Source of the DNA: Actinomyces johnsonii
GTDB taxonomy: Bacteria; Actinomycetota; Actinomycetes; Actinomycetales; Actinomycetaceae
Reading direction: 5' to 3'
Assembly: GCF_006546835.1 (NCBI RefSeq)
Contig: NZ_VICB01000010.1
Location: 124,001-188,000, forward strand
Length of the DNA stretch: 64,000 bases
The notes under the pieces were generated by a model. That model searched no databases and had not been told where the DNA came from. It worked only from the letters and a program-made list of their open reading frames with translations. This document shows positions 44,772 to 53,925 of the stretch, piece after piece; within the stretch, counting starts at the first letter, position 1, and the number at the start of each line of letters is the position of its first letter. Made by a program: the position numbers and the translations under genes.

Positions 44772-45260
44772 GAACACTCCTCAGACGGTAGGTGATGAGA
44801 GGTTGGCGGCGGATAAAGACCGGTTGGTTCCCCAGGGCCGGGGCCCACCGGTGAGCGGCGGAGACCAGAAGGGCTCATGGGATGCCCGAAGGTACCGCAG
44901 AGGGTCGGGCCGGAGGGGACCGGCCAGCCGACATTCTTATCCACTTCGTAGGCATCCTCATCCCCCTCGAGGGGGATATGACCATGAGACCGGTCTCTCC
45001 GAGAGTCGGGGGCGCCCCTGAGAGAAACCCCCGAGCGCCCCGCAGGGCGGCGGTTTTGTCACTGTTTCGGGTCCGGCGTACAGGCTCGGTGGACCACCCA
45101 GCGTTGCTGTGATGAGATAGTCTGCCGTGTGCTAGCGGTCGTGACAGGATGGCTGGGCGCTGCGGTGACGGACGGCTCGACCGTGCATTCGTCTGTTCGC
45201 GTGCCTGCCCGTGCTGGAGGCCATCGCGGAGCAGGACGACGAGGAAAGGCGGCCCCATCC
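44772..45260. other. Divergent intergenic region with two palindromes
   Basis: Between the mprF-like gene and the RAMA-domain gene. It contains ATCCCCCTCGAGGGGGAT (44960-44977), a perfect 18-bp palindrome, and GAGACCGGTCTC (44986-44997), a perfect 12-bp palindrome, 8 bp apart. The right half (45000-45240) is open in the downstream gene's frame from 45129, but no start there is supported. No other feature seen. Confidence 0.5.
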
Positions 45261-47426
45261 ATGGCCATGTACGAGCTTGATGGCAACCACCTCCTGCCCG
45301 TGCGCCTGGGACGCTCCGCCGATTCCATCACACTGTCTCACAGCCTGGTCGCCATTCAGCGTCAAATCGTCGATGTCCTGCGTCGTCCGCTCTTCCCCCT
45401 GTCCTGGGACGAGATCGACGGCGGAGCGAGCCTGACCGCTCTGGACGCCACCGGGCAGGTCGTCGTCGTCGAAGTCCTTGAACGCGTCGACTCCGCCGGG
45501 CTGCTGGCCGCCATGTCGCGCCTGACCCAGGCCGCCGCCGCAGGCCGACGCGAGATTGCCAGCAGGTACGCGGGCGGGCTGGGGGCCTTTAGCGAGGACT
45601 GGAACGAGTTCCGCGAGGCCATGCCGGCCCAGGTCGAGCCCGGGCCGCGGCTAACGATCCTGAGCGCCGCCCTGGAGCCCGACGTCGTCGGGGGGCTGGG
45701 CGTCCTGGCCTCCTCCGGCCTGGAGATCCACGAGGTGGACGTGCGCATCGTGGATGAGTCGCGCATCGTCGTCGTCGTGGAGAAGATCTCGGGGATGGAC
45801 GTGGCCTCGGGCGGGCCGCTGCTCGTGGCCCGCGCGCCCCGCCCGGCTCTGGCAGGTTCTGCCGGCGCTGCGGGCGCGGACGGCTCGCGCGCCGTTGACG
45901 CCTCCGAGCAGGTCGAACAGACGAGCCCGGTGACCGGCCCCATCGAGATCGTCCTGCCGCCGGAACCCGTCGGAGACCCCGACGCAGACGGTGGCGGAGC
46001 CATCCCCGCGGGAGCTTTCGCCGCGTCGGGCGCCGCCGATGCGCTCTCCGAACTGTTCGAGCCGGTGGCCGTGACCGCCGAGCAGCCACAGCTGCATGCC
46101 CTGGCGGCCCAGGGACGGGCGGAGGCCAGGGACGAGGACCGGGCCGAGGACATCGCCGATGACAACGCCCATGGCGCATCCGGCGACAGCTCCGATAAAG
46201 CCTCTGGGGCAGACGGGCCCGACACGGCGGACGACCCGCCAGAATCTCATACGGATGCCTCAGCCGGTGCTGCCGCCGATGACCCCGACATCCTCGGCGG
46301 TGCTGAGTCTCGACCCCGCACCGCCGCATCTGACTCCGAGAACGGGCCCGGCGATGCCGACCGCGATGGCGACGACGAGGACGCCCCAGACGGTAAGGAT
46401 GATGGTGAGCGGCCCGGTGCGTACGGCACTGATAGCGGTGCTGGCAAGACTGCCGGTGTCGGCCGGGACCTGGCCGACATCCTCAGTGGGGACTCCCTGA
46501 CCGGCCCCATCACCATCGACCTGGGTGACGGTCCTGAAACGGACGCCGACCGTGCCGACGAAGCCGACCCTGCTGATGACGCTGATGATGCCGATCCTGC
46601 TGATGACGCCGGTGCTCAGGCACGGGCCGTTGCGGCGCTGGCCGGCGGCGTGGACATCCTCGGCGGGAGCAGCCTGTCCGGGGGCGGCGGCTCGGCGGCG
46701 TCGGCCGGTTCGGCGCTTTCGGATGCGCCGCTCGGCGCGGCGGCCGACAGCACGAGCGTTGCTATTGCCGGTGGAACACTTGGCACAGCAGCCTCGCATA
46801 CCGCCGCAGGCGACTCCGAGGCGTCCGGGGCCTGGCGCAAAGACGATTCCCGCAGCCGAATGGGGCGGCGCTCGCGGGCGACACGGCCCCCGTCCCAGAA
46901 CGATGCCCCTTCCTCGCCCACCTCGCATGCCGCGACGACGCCCGCCGCTGTCTCAGGAGCTTCCGAGACCGGTGAGCACTCGGCGCAGGCCGCCGAGGCC
47001 TGGTCCACCGTGGCCCCCAACGAGGCGCGCCCGGCCGAGCCCACCGGGGCAGTGCCCCTGGTGTCGTGGGAGCCCCTGCGCGGATCGGCCGATGCACTCG
47101 ACCCGGTGGCCGAGGCCCTCGGCGGGGACCCGTCGAAGTCCCTCGTGGTCCAGGAGACTGCGGAGCTGGCAGCCGTGGCGGCCACACTCGGGGAACCGAC
47201 CCAGCTCATCTGGCAGCGGCTGCGCCGGGGCATCTACCACGAGGCGATGCTCTCGGTGGAGGGCGTCATTACCCTGTCCGACGGGCGCTCCTTCACCGAC
47301 CCGACGTCGGCCGCCAACGCCGCCCAGGACATCACCGACGCCGATGGCTGGCGCGTGTGGCGCGTGGGGGTACGCGGCGCCCACCTGGGCGACCTGCGCG
47401 ATGACCTGGCTGATCGCAGCTCTTGA
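45261..47426 (+). CDS. RAMA-domain protein with NucS-like N-terminus
   Basis: A 721-residue protein not assigned to a known gene. Residues 1-190 (LFPLSWDEIDGGASLTALDA then TGQVVVVEVLERVDS, and later LTILSAALEPDVVGGLGVLA) have the pattern of the NucS/DUF91 PD-(D/E)xK-like fold, but the catalytic E-x-K lysine is leucine (VEVLE). Residues 200-620 are an acidic disordered linker with three DIL(G/S)G and two TGPI(E/T)I motifs. Residues about 634-715 (LRRGIYHEAMLSVEGVITLS then DGRSFTDPTSAANAA and DGWRVWRV) resemble RAMA, a domain attached to DNA methylases and restriction enzymes. ATG 45261 lies 11 nt after GAGGAAAGG. Function is inferred only: a reader or scaffold on DNA. Confidence 0.65.
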   Translation: MAMYELDGNHLLPVRLGRSADSITLSHSLVAIQRQIVDVLRRPLFPLSWDEIDGGASLTALDATGQVVVVEVLERVDSAGLLAAMSRLTQAAAAGRREIASRYAGGLGAFSEDWNEFREAMPAQVEPGPRLTILSAALEPDVVGGLGVLASSGLEIHEVDVRIVDESRIVVVVEKISGMDVASGGPLLVARAPRPALAGSAGAAGADGSRAVDASEQVEQTSPVTGPIEIVLPPEPVGDPDADGGGAIPAGAFAASGAADALSELFEPVAVTAEQPQLHALAAQGRAEARDEDRAEDIADDNAHGASGDSSDKASGADGPDTADDPPESHTDASAGAAADDPDILGGAESRPRTAASDSENGPGDADRDGDDEDAPDGKDDGERPGAYGTDSGAGKTAGVGRDLADILSGDSLTGPITIDLGDGPETDADRADEADPADDADDADPADDAGAQARAVAALAGGVDILGGSSLSGGGGSAASAGSALSDAPLGAAADSTSVAIAGGTLGTAASHTAAGDSEASGAWRKDDSRSRMGRRSRATRPPSQNDAPSSPTSHAATTPAAVSGASETGEHSAQAAEAWSTVAPNEARPAEPTGAVPLVSWEPLRGSADALDPVAEALGGDPSKSLVVQETAELAAVAATLGEPTQLIWQRLRRGIYHEAMLSVEGVITLSDGRSFTDPTSAANAAQDITDADGWRVWRVGVRGAHLGDLRDDLADRSS

Positions 47427-47606
47427 ATCGCCCGGCCGATGCGCCTGTGGGGTGGTTTCCCGGCCGTCTCACCCGTGTGGTCGGGTCCCCTTACGTCGTA
47501 GGTCGTAAGCCCCCTGACGTCCTGCGCCCGTAGAGGAGAGCCGCCCGGTAACGCGAGTCTGGAGGCGGCTCGCGGCTTCCCGACCACGCGGGCCCGGGAG
47601 ATGATC

Positions 47607-49586
47607 ATGAACGCGACGCGCAGCATGACGCGCAACGTGATGAGCAGGGGTGTAGCCCTGGTTGTGGTGGCCCTGTTGGCCTCGCTGTCCCTACTGACCG
47701 CCTGCGGCTCGACGTCGTCGTCGGCCGGTCTGCCGCCGCGTGAGCCGCCTGCGGGGGAGCATCAGCTCACGGCCGAGGATGTCAATGCCTGGCTGGACGG
47801 GAAGCTGCCCGATGCCCTCAAGAACGGCGACATCCCCGGCGCCGTGGTGACCGTGGTCAAGGACGGACAGGTGGTGACCACCCGCGGCTACGGCTGGGCC
47901 GACACGGGCGCCTCCGGCGGGCAGCCGGTGGCCGTGGACCCGCAGACGTCCCTGTTCCGGGTGGCCTCGATCTCCAAGATCCCGACCTCCATCGCGGCCA
48001 TGCAGCTGGTGGAGCAGGGCAAGGTGGACCTCGACGCCGACATCAGCGCCTACCTCGACTTCGAGATCGAGCGGCGCTTCGATAAGCCCCTGACCCTGCG
48101 CCACCTGCTGACCCACTCAGCGGGCTTCGAGGAGAGCATGAGAATCGCTCAGAATGAGACGGACCTGGAGGCCTACGTCAAGACCAATCCACCGGTGCAG
48201 GTCTTTACGCCGGGCACCACCCCGGGCTACTCCAACTACGGGATGGCCCTGGCCGGTTACATCGTGCAGCGGGTGAGCGGTCAGCCCTTCGAGACCTATG
48301 TGCGTGAGCACGTCCTGGAGCCGGCGGGCATGACTACCTCCACCTATGAGCAGCCCCTGCCCGCGGGACTGGCCGGCTCTCTGGGCCCGGGCTACACCTC
48401 CACCGGCGAGAAGATCCCCTTCGAGCTCATGGGCGACTTCCCGGCCGGCTCGCTGACCGTCTCGGCCCCGGACTTCGCCGCCTTCATGAACGCCCAGCTG
48501 AGCCGCTCGCCGAAGCTGTTGCGTGAGAAGACCTGGGAGCAGATGTGGTCCCCCGGACTGGGGGAGGACAAACTCGGCAATCGCGCCAAGGCTGGGGAGA
48601 TGGGCCTGGGCTACTTCGACCTCTCCCGTCACGGCCGGCGAGTGGTGGGGCACGGCGGAGACATCCAGGGCTGGCACTCCCAGTTCGAGCTCTACCCCGA
48701 GGAGAAGACCGGCATCTTCATCTCCTACAACGGCGACGGCGACGGCAGCGACTCCTCGAACAACCTGCGCGAGGACCTGGCTCAGGGCTTCGCCGACCGC
48801 TACTTCCCCGGCGAGACAGTCAAGGCCTCCGGCAGCAAGGACTCCGCTGAGCGCGCCCGCCAGGTAGCCGGCTCCTACGTGCCCAGCAGAGTCCCGTGGG
48901 CCTCCTTCGCGGCGGCCTGGGTACCTGCTCTCTTCCCGGCAACGATCGAGCACACAGGCGACGGGGGACTCAAGGACGGCGAGACTCAGCTGGTCGAGGT
49001 GGAGCCCTGGGTCTGGCGGCAGGTCGATGGGCGCAGCGCCATTGCCGCGCAGGTTGAGGACGGCAAGGTCGTCAGCCTGAGCCAGGGACCGGCTCTTACC
49101 CTGCTTCCCATGACGCCGGTTCAACAGGCGCTTGCTCCCGTGTTCGGTGTCTGCCTGGTTCTGCTGCTGGTGGTGACGGTGGCCTGGCCGATCGGGGCGC
49201 TGCGACGGCGTCGGGCCCTCAAACGGGGCCAGGAGGTCGGAGCCCCGGTGCCGTGGTTGACCCGCGTGGCTCGGGGCGGCGGGGCCACGGCGCTGGCCGC
49301 CCAACTCACCTGGATCCTGGTACTCGCCGTATTCGCGACCATTCAGTCTTCTATCGTGGGCTATGGCGCCCTTGCCTGGGTCGCCCCGGTAATACGAGGA
49401 GCCCAGGTGCTGCAGGCCTTGGGAGTGGTGGCCGTCATTCCGGCGGCGGCCGACTTGGTCATCACCCTGAGGCGCCGGGCGGGCTGGCGGCGAGTCACCA
49501 TGTCGGCTGTCCTCCTGGCGGCGCTAGTGGCACTGGCCTGGTGGGCCTGGGCCGGCAACGCCCTGGTACCCAGGCTCGGACTGTGA
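47607..49586 (+). CDS. Beta-lactamase-fold serine hydrolase, membrane lipoprotein
   Basis: A 659-residue class C beta-lactamase/esterase family (Pfam Beta-lactamase) protein. A lipobox LTAC at about residue 33 ends the signal peptide. The catalytic domain (residues about 50-420) has the S-x-x-K motif SISK, the Y-x-N motif GYSNYG, and HGG in VVGHGGDIQGW in place of the KTG triad. After residue about 510 four hydrophobic segments follow, unusual for a lipid-anchored protein. The substrate may be a peptide, ester or cell-wall stem. I chose ATG 47607 behind GGGAG; ATG 47601 is the alternative. Confidence 0.8.
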   Translation: MNATRSMTRNVMSRGVALVVVALLASLSLLTACGSTSSSAGLPPREPPAGEHQLTAEDVNAWLDGKLPDALKNGDIPGAVVTVVKDGQVVTTRGYGWADTGASGGQPVAVDPQTSLFRVASISKIPTSIAAMQLVEQGKVDLDADISAYLDFEIERRFDKPLTLRHLLTHSAGFEESMRIAQNETDLEAYVKTNPPVQVFTPGTTPGYSNYGMALAGYIVQRVSGQPFETYVREHVLEPAGMTTSTYEQPLPAGLAGSLGPGYTSTGEKIPFELMGDFPAGSLTVSAPDFAAFMNAQLSRSPKLLREKTWEQMWSPGLGEDKLGNRAKAGEMGLGYFDLSRHGRRVVGHGGDIQGWHSQFELYPEEKTGIFISYNGDGDGSDSSNNLREDLAQGFADRYFPGETVKASGSKDSAERARQVAGSYVPSRVPWASFAAAWVPALFPATIEHTGDGGLKDGETQLVEVEPWVWRQVDGRSAIAAQVEDGKVVSLSQGPALTLLPMTPVQQALAPVFGVCLVLLLVVTVAWPIGALRRRRALKRGQEVGAPVPWLTRVARGGGATALAAQLTWILVLAVFATIQSSIVGYGALAWVAPVIRGAQVLQALGVVAVIPAAADLVITLRRRAGWRRVTMSAVLLAALVALAWWAWAGNALVPRLGL

Positions 49587-49629
49587 CCGAAGGACTTTGA
49601 GGTCTGTGTCCCTCGATGACAATGCAGCC

Positions 49630-50844
49630 ATGAACCTGTCCGGTCCCACCAGCGCGCTCCCGATCCGGCGCAACGACGTGCTGCTGGCTCTCACCTTCGC
49701 AGTGGTTCAGCCGGCGGTGGCGTTCCTTGCGAGCGCCTCGGTGCCGGTCGGCCCTCGGCCGTGGTTCGCCGCGACGGCTGCACCGCTTGCGGCTGAGGGG
49801 CTGGCCCTCGTGCTGTGGCGCAGTCGCCCGCTGCTCTGCCAGGCGCTGGTGTGGTCGGCGGAGGTGGCGACATCATTGCTGCTTCCTGCAGGTTACGTCG
49901 CCAGCGGCTACGGCCAGCTCGTGGTGTCCTTCAGCATGGGGATGCGGTTTCCTCTGCGCCGAACGGCGGCTGCCCTGACCGCGCTGTCGCTGGCCTATTC
50001 GGCGGTCGACAACTGGCGAGACCCGCCCGAGCAGTGGCAGCTGGCCATGACGAGAGTACTGGTGACCCTGGCGGCCTGCCTGCTGCCGATGCTGGGCGGG
50101 GCGGCGCTGGCCAGCAGCCGCAGGTACGAGCACTCCCGCCAGGAGCTTCTCAGGCGCGAGCACGGCCGGCAGCTGGAGGTGGCCCTCATCCAGGAGCGCC
50201 GCCGCCTGGCCGGTGAGCTTCACGACGTCGCCGCCCACCACCTGGCCGGGATCGTCGTGCAGGCGGCCGCGCTTGAGCGGCTGATCGACCGCGACCCGCT
50301 AACGGCCAGGGACGCGGCTCAACAGCTGCGCCGGCAGGCCAAGGAGACCCTCTCCGGGCTCCGCTCCGTGGTGGGCCTGCTGCGCAGTGACGCCGAGGCC
50401 GGGGAGTCTTCGCCCGGGCTGCACGACTTGCCCGAGCTGATTAACTCCACCTGGGCGCTCGGCGTCGATATCGAGTTGCTTGACGGTGGAATCCTCAGCG
50501 GTGGGGACGATGAAGCGGATGTCGGCGATGCGCTGATCCTTTCGCCGCTCGCCGACTCCGCCGTCTTCCGGGTGGCGCAGCAGGCGATCAGCAACGCCCT
50601 GCAACACGCTCCGGGAGCCCCGATCACGGTGGAGGTGAAGCGTCTGGAGACCGCTCTCGAGCTGACCGTTCTCAATGGCCCGGCACACCGGCCCTCGACC
50701 GACCCCGGTGGTGGCGGCACCGGCCTGACGGTCATGCGGGAGCGGACCGACGCCGTCGGCGGCTCGCTCCAGGCCGGCCCGGTGGAGGGCGGCGGCTGGC
50801 GGGTACGGTTGGTCCTGCCGTTGGCCCGGGAGGAGGACGCGTGA
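49630..50844 (+). CDS. NarL-type sensor histidine kinase
   Basis: A 404-residue kinase with five or six hydrophobic segments in residues 15-180. The HisKA_3 helix is RRLAGELHDVAAHHLAGIVV (phosphorylated His in E-L-H-D), and the ATPase domain contains AQQAISNALQHAPGAP (N box) and GGGGTGLTVMRERTDAVGG (G box). ATG 49630 is the likely start; upstream TTG/GTG codons at 49597/49606 are possible. It overlaps the response regulator by 4 nt. A second two-component system of the same class as that at 25184. Confidence 0.9.
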   Translation: MNLSGPTSALPIRRNDVLLALTFAVVQPAVAFLASASVPVGPRPWFAATAAPLAAEGLALVLWRSRPLLCQALVWSAEVATSLLLPAGYVASGYGQLVVSFSMGMRFPLRRTAAALTALSLAYSAVDNWRDPPEQWQLAMTRVLVTLAACLLPMLGGAALASSRRYEHSRQELLRREHGRQLEVALIQERRRLAGELHDVAAHHLAGIVVQAAALERLIDRDPLTARDAAQQLRRQAKETLSGLRSVVGLLRSDAEAGESSPGLHDLPELINSTWALGVDIELLDGGILSGGDDEADVGDALILSPLADSAVFRVAQQAISNALQHAPGAPITVEVKRLETALELTVLNGPAHRPSTDPGGGGTGLTVMRERTDAVGGSLQAGPVEGGGWRVRLVLPLAREEDA

Positions 50845-51488
50845 TCAGGGTGGTACTGGTGGATGACCAGGCGGTGATCCGTGTTGGCTTCCGCATCCTG
50901 CTGGAGGAGCAGGAGGACATCACAGTGGTGGGTGAGGCCTCCGGCGGCAGGGAGGCGGTGCGCGTGGTGCGGGCGACCCGGCCCGACGTCGTGTGCATGG
51001 ACCTGCGGATGTCCGAGGGGGATGGACTGACGGCCACGCGCCAGATCGTCTCCGAGCGGGAGGGCGGCACCCCGTCGGTCCTGGTCGTCACCACCTTCGA
51101 CATGGACGCCGACGTCTTCGGCGCGCTGGAGGCCGGGGCCGACGGGTTCATCCTCAAGGACTGCGAACCCGAGGAGCTGGTCGACGCCGTGCGCCGCCTG
51201 GCCTCGGGCTACGGCCTGGTGGACCAGAGCGTCACCCGCCGGGTGATCGCCGAGTTCGCCCGCCGCCAGGGCAGGGTCGAGAACCGGGAGGCGCTCGGCG
51301 TGCTCACCGAGCGGGAGCGCGAGGTCGTCCAGCTCCTGGCCAGCGGCATGTCGAACGCGGAGATCGCCGCAGAGCTCATTGTGGAGACCAGTACGGTCAA
51401 GTCGCACCTGACGCGGATCCTGCCCAAGATCGGCGCCCGCGACCGGGTCCAGGCCGTCGTGTGGGCTTACCGTAACGGGCTGGCCTGA
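50841..51488 (+). CDS. NarL/LuxR-type response regulator
   Basis: A 215-residue regulator with VVLVDDQAVIRVGFRILLEE, phosphoacceptor Asp in VVCMDLRMSEGDG, lysine in FILKDCEPEEL, and a C-terminal HTH LTEREREVVQLLASGMSNAE then VETSTVKSHLTRILPKIGARD. The GTG at 50841 overlaps the kinase stop. The preceding serine hydrolase gene is close (43 nt before the kinase) and may be part of the same unit. Confidence 0.93.
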   Translation: MIRVVLVDDQAVIRVGFRILLEEQEDITVVGEASGGREAVRVVRATRPDVVCMDLRMSEGDGLTATRQIVSEREGGTPSVLVVTTFDMDADVFGALEAGADGFILKDCEPEELVDAVRRLASGYGLVDQSVTRRVIAEFARRQGRVENREALGVLTEREREVVQLLASGMSNAEIAAELIVETSTVKSHLTRILPKIGARDRVQAVVWAYRNGLA

Positions 51489-51492
51489 GCCG

Positions 51493-51505
51493 CCTGCCGG
51501 GCAGG
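51493..51505. terminator. Short dyad between convergent genes
   Basis: CCTGCC-G-GGCAGG (51493-51505) is the only dyad in the 19-nt gap between the regulator stop and the convergent hydrolase stop. It is a weak bidirectional terminator candidate. Confidence 0.3.
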
Positions 51506-51507
51506 GC

Positions 51508-52578
51508 TTAGCGCAGCACGTAGGCGGACATCCAGCGGCGCAGGGCGGAGAAGACCTGCTCGCGCACGGGCGGCTCGGACAGGGTGAGGTCGTGGACGCC
51601 GCCGGGGAATCGCGCGATGGTCACCAGCTTGCCGAGCATGACGGCGCGGCGGGCGGTGGCGTTGGCGTCGATGATCGTGTCGGCGCTCCTGGACTCCGGC
51701 ATCCACGTCACTCCGAGCCGGGTGGTGGCTGCGCCCATGGACAGCACCGGGCAGCGGATGTCCAGGCCCTGGGCGACGCGGTTGTGGCCCTCCATGACGG
51801 CCTGGAGCCAGCCGACGCGCACGGGCGCGGAGGGCTTGATCGACCAGGCGGGGTTGATGTCCCAGCCGGTGACGTAGGGGTCGTCGGCCCAGGCGGGATC
51901 GGGCAGCTCGCCGTCGCGCTCGGGATCCCAGCCATCGGTGATGGAGAAGGCGCGCGCCGGGTCGACCCAGCCGTCGAGGATCGACATGCGCGGATCGCGC
52001 AGCGCCAGGGTGCGCAGGACCGGGTCGCCGACGGTGCGCACGATCTCGGAGCCCTGGAGTGAGAGCCAGGCGGAGTTCAGAACCAGGGCGCGCAGGGCTC
52101 CGGGGTGGCGATCGGCCCACAGGGAGGCGACAAGACCGCCGGTGGAGTGACCGGACAGGACGACCTCGGTCTCCCAGCCCTGGTCGGCGCGGATGGCGGA
52201 CAGGGCCAGACCCAGGTCCTCGTCGTACTCGGCCAGGGAGGTGCACCAGCCCAGCATCTGGCCCTCGCGCCAGGAGCGGCCGTAGCGGCGCAGGTCCAGA
52301 GCGTAGAAAGCGCCGCCCAGACGGGAGATCTCGCGGGCCAGGTGGGTCTGGAAGAAGTAGTCGTTCCAGCCGTGCAGGTAGAGGTAGATGAAAGCGGGGG
52401 TGGTGGGGGTGCCCGGCAGCGCACCGGGGTCGAGGGCCGGCAGGTGGCGCACCAGGGTTGCGACGGCGCCGTCGTCCTCGTCGTCGGGCAGCAGCTCCAG
52501 GGTGCGGGCCTCGAAGCCCGGGCCCAGGAAGTCCGGTCCCCAGGCGTCCACCGGTGCGTGCTCGGTCGTTGCGTTCAC
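51508..52578 (-). CDS. Alpha/beta hydrolase (serine hydrolase)
   Basis: A 356-residue alpha/beta-hydrolase: YLYLHGWNDYFFQTHLAREI (oxyanion region HGW), FYALDLRRYGRS, and the nucleophile elbow VVLSGHSTGGLVAS (Ser in G-H-S-T-G-G). The catalytic His is in FPGGVHDLTLSE near the C-terminus. It resembles lysophospholipase-type monoacylglycerol hydrolases; the substrate is unknown. I use GTG 52578; an in-frame start at 52635 adds 19 residues (MGEKTVLVPPSG...) without a ribosome-binding site. Transcribed in the same direction as metX-metY but downstream of them with a 115-nt gap. Confidence 0.8.
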   Translation of the reverse strand: MNATTEHAPVDAWGPDFLGPGFEARTLELLPDDEDDGAVATLVRHLPALDPGALPGTPTTPAFIYLYLHGWNDYFFQTHLAREISRLGGAFYALDLRRYGRSWREGQMLGWCTSLAEYDEDLGLALSAIRADQGWETEVVLSGHSTGGLVASLWADRHPGALRALVLNSAWLSLQGSEIVRTVGDPVLRTLALRDPRMSILDGWVDPARAFSITDGWDPERDGELPDPAWADDPYVTGWDINPAWSIKPSAPVRVGWLQAVMEGHNRVAQGLDIRCPVLSMGAATTRLGVTWMPESRSADTIIDANATARRAVMLGKLVTIARFPGGVHDLTLSEPPVREQVFSALRRWMSAYVLR

Positions 52579-52693
52579 GTCCCCATGATCGCACCGCGAG
52601 CCGGAAGGAGGGACCAAGACGGTTTTCTCACCCACCGACCAAAACTTCAGAAACGACCCGGAGCCGTGTCGCGTGTGAAGAAAATGTTGATGT

Positions 52694-53914
52694 TCAGGCG
52701 CCGGCCAGGAAATCGCGCAGGATGGCGTCCATCTGCTCGGCCTCGATGAGGAAGCCGTCGTGCCCGTGCAGGGAGGTGATCGTCTCGCGCCTCGCTCCCG
52801 GGATGCCGCCGGCCAGCTCCTCGGCCTGGGCGGGCAGGAAGAGCCGGTCGGAGTCCACGTCCACCACGAGCGTGCGCGCCCGAACCGTCGCCAGTGCCGC
52901 CTCGATACCTCCGCGCCCGGTGCCGACGTCGTGCACCATCATCGAGTGGGTGACGATGAGGTAGGTGTTGGCGTCGAATCGCGCCAGCAGTTTGCCGGCG
53001 TGGTAGTCCAGGTAGGACTCCACCTGGTAGCGCCCGCCCACGGCCGGGTCCTCCTCGCCCTGGTGGCGCCGCCCGAAGCGCTCATCGAGCTCGGCGGCGC
53101 TGCGGTAGGTCGTGTGCGCCAGCGCCCGCGCCAGGCCGAGCCCCCGCACCGGCCCCACCGAGTGGGAGTAGTAGTCGCCGTCGAAGAAGAAGGGGTCAGC
53201 CACGATCGCCAGCTCCTGGAGGTGGCACCAGGCCAGCTGATCGGCGGTCGTCGAGGCACCCGTAGCCACCAGCGCCAGATTGCGCACCCGCTGCGGGTGG
53301 GTGACCCCCCACTCGATCGCCCGGTGTCCGCCCAGTGACGCCCCGATGACCAGGTGGAAGACCTCGATCCCCAGGGCGTCGGCCAGGCGGGCCTCGGCCT
53401 CCACGGCGTCGCGCGTGGTCAGCCATGGGAAGCGCGACCCCCAGGGGCGCCCGTCAGGTGCCGTCGACGACGGGCCCGTCGAGCCCTGGCAGCCGCCCAG
53501 GATGTTGGCCGCCACCACGAAGTAGTGCTCGGTGTCGACTGCTCGCCCCGGCCCCACTAGGTCCGACCACCAGCCCGGCGTCGGATGCCCGGGCCCGGCT
53601 TCGCCGGTGACGTGGGAGTCGCCGGTCAGCGCGTGCAGCACGAGGACCGCGTTGTCGCGCTGCGGGCTCAGCTCCCCCCAGGTCTCGAAGGCCAGAACCG
53701 TGTCCGGCAGGACCTCCCCGGACTCTAGGGGAAGGTCCCCGATCTCCAGGAACCGACGGCGTCCCGGCTCGTCCCCGGGGCGCCAGGCGCCTGTGGGGGA
53801 GCCGGCCATGCGGTCCACCAGCTTGGAGGCGGCCGTCCCGACGCCGTACGCGGCGGGCTCGGTCTCGGTGCTGCTGCGGGAGACGGGGTAGGAGGAAGAC
53901 GTGGTCGTACTCAT
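52694..53914 (-). CDS. metX: Homoserine O-acetyltransferase
   Basis: Acetylates homoserine with acetyl-CoA, the first committed step of methionine synthesis. The 406-residue alpha/beta-hydrolase-fold protein shows VLVLHALTGDSHV, the nucleophile elbow VIGASLGGHRAIEW (Ser in G-A-S-L-G-G), the catalytic Asp in VDVDSDRLFLPAQ and His in LHGHDGFLIE. It lies 11 nt downstream of metY on the same strand, so O-acetylhomoserine is made and consumed by the same operon. Confidence 0.96.
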   Translation of the reverse strand: MSTTTSSSYPVSRSSTETEPAAYGVGTAASKLVDRMAGSPTGAWRPGDEPGRRRFLEIGDLPLESGEVLPDTVLAFETWGELSPQRDNAVLVLHALTGDSHVTGEAGPGHPTPGWWSDLVGPGRAVDTEHYFVVAANILGGCQGSTGPSSTAPDGRPWGSRFPWLTTRDAVEAEARLADALGIEVFHLVIGASLGGHRAIEWGVTHPQRVRNLALVATGASTTADQLAWCHLQELAIVADPFFFDGDYYSHSVGPVRGLGLARALAHTTYRSAAELDERFGRRHQGEEDPAVGGRYQVESYLDYHAGKLLARFDANTYLIVTHSMMVHDVGTGRGGIEAALATVRARTLVVDVDSDRLFLPAQAEELAGGIPGARRETITSLHGHDGFLIEAEQMDAILRDFLAGA

Positions 53915-53925
53915 GACAAGCCGCC

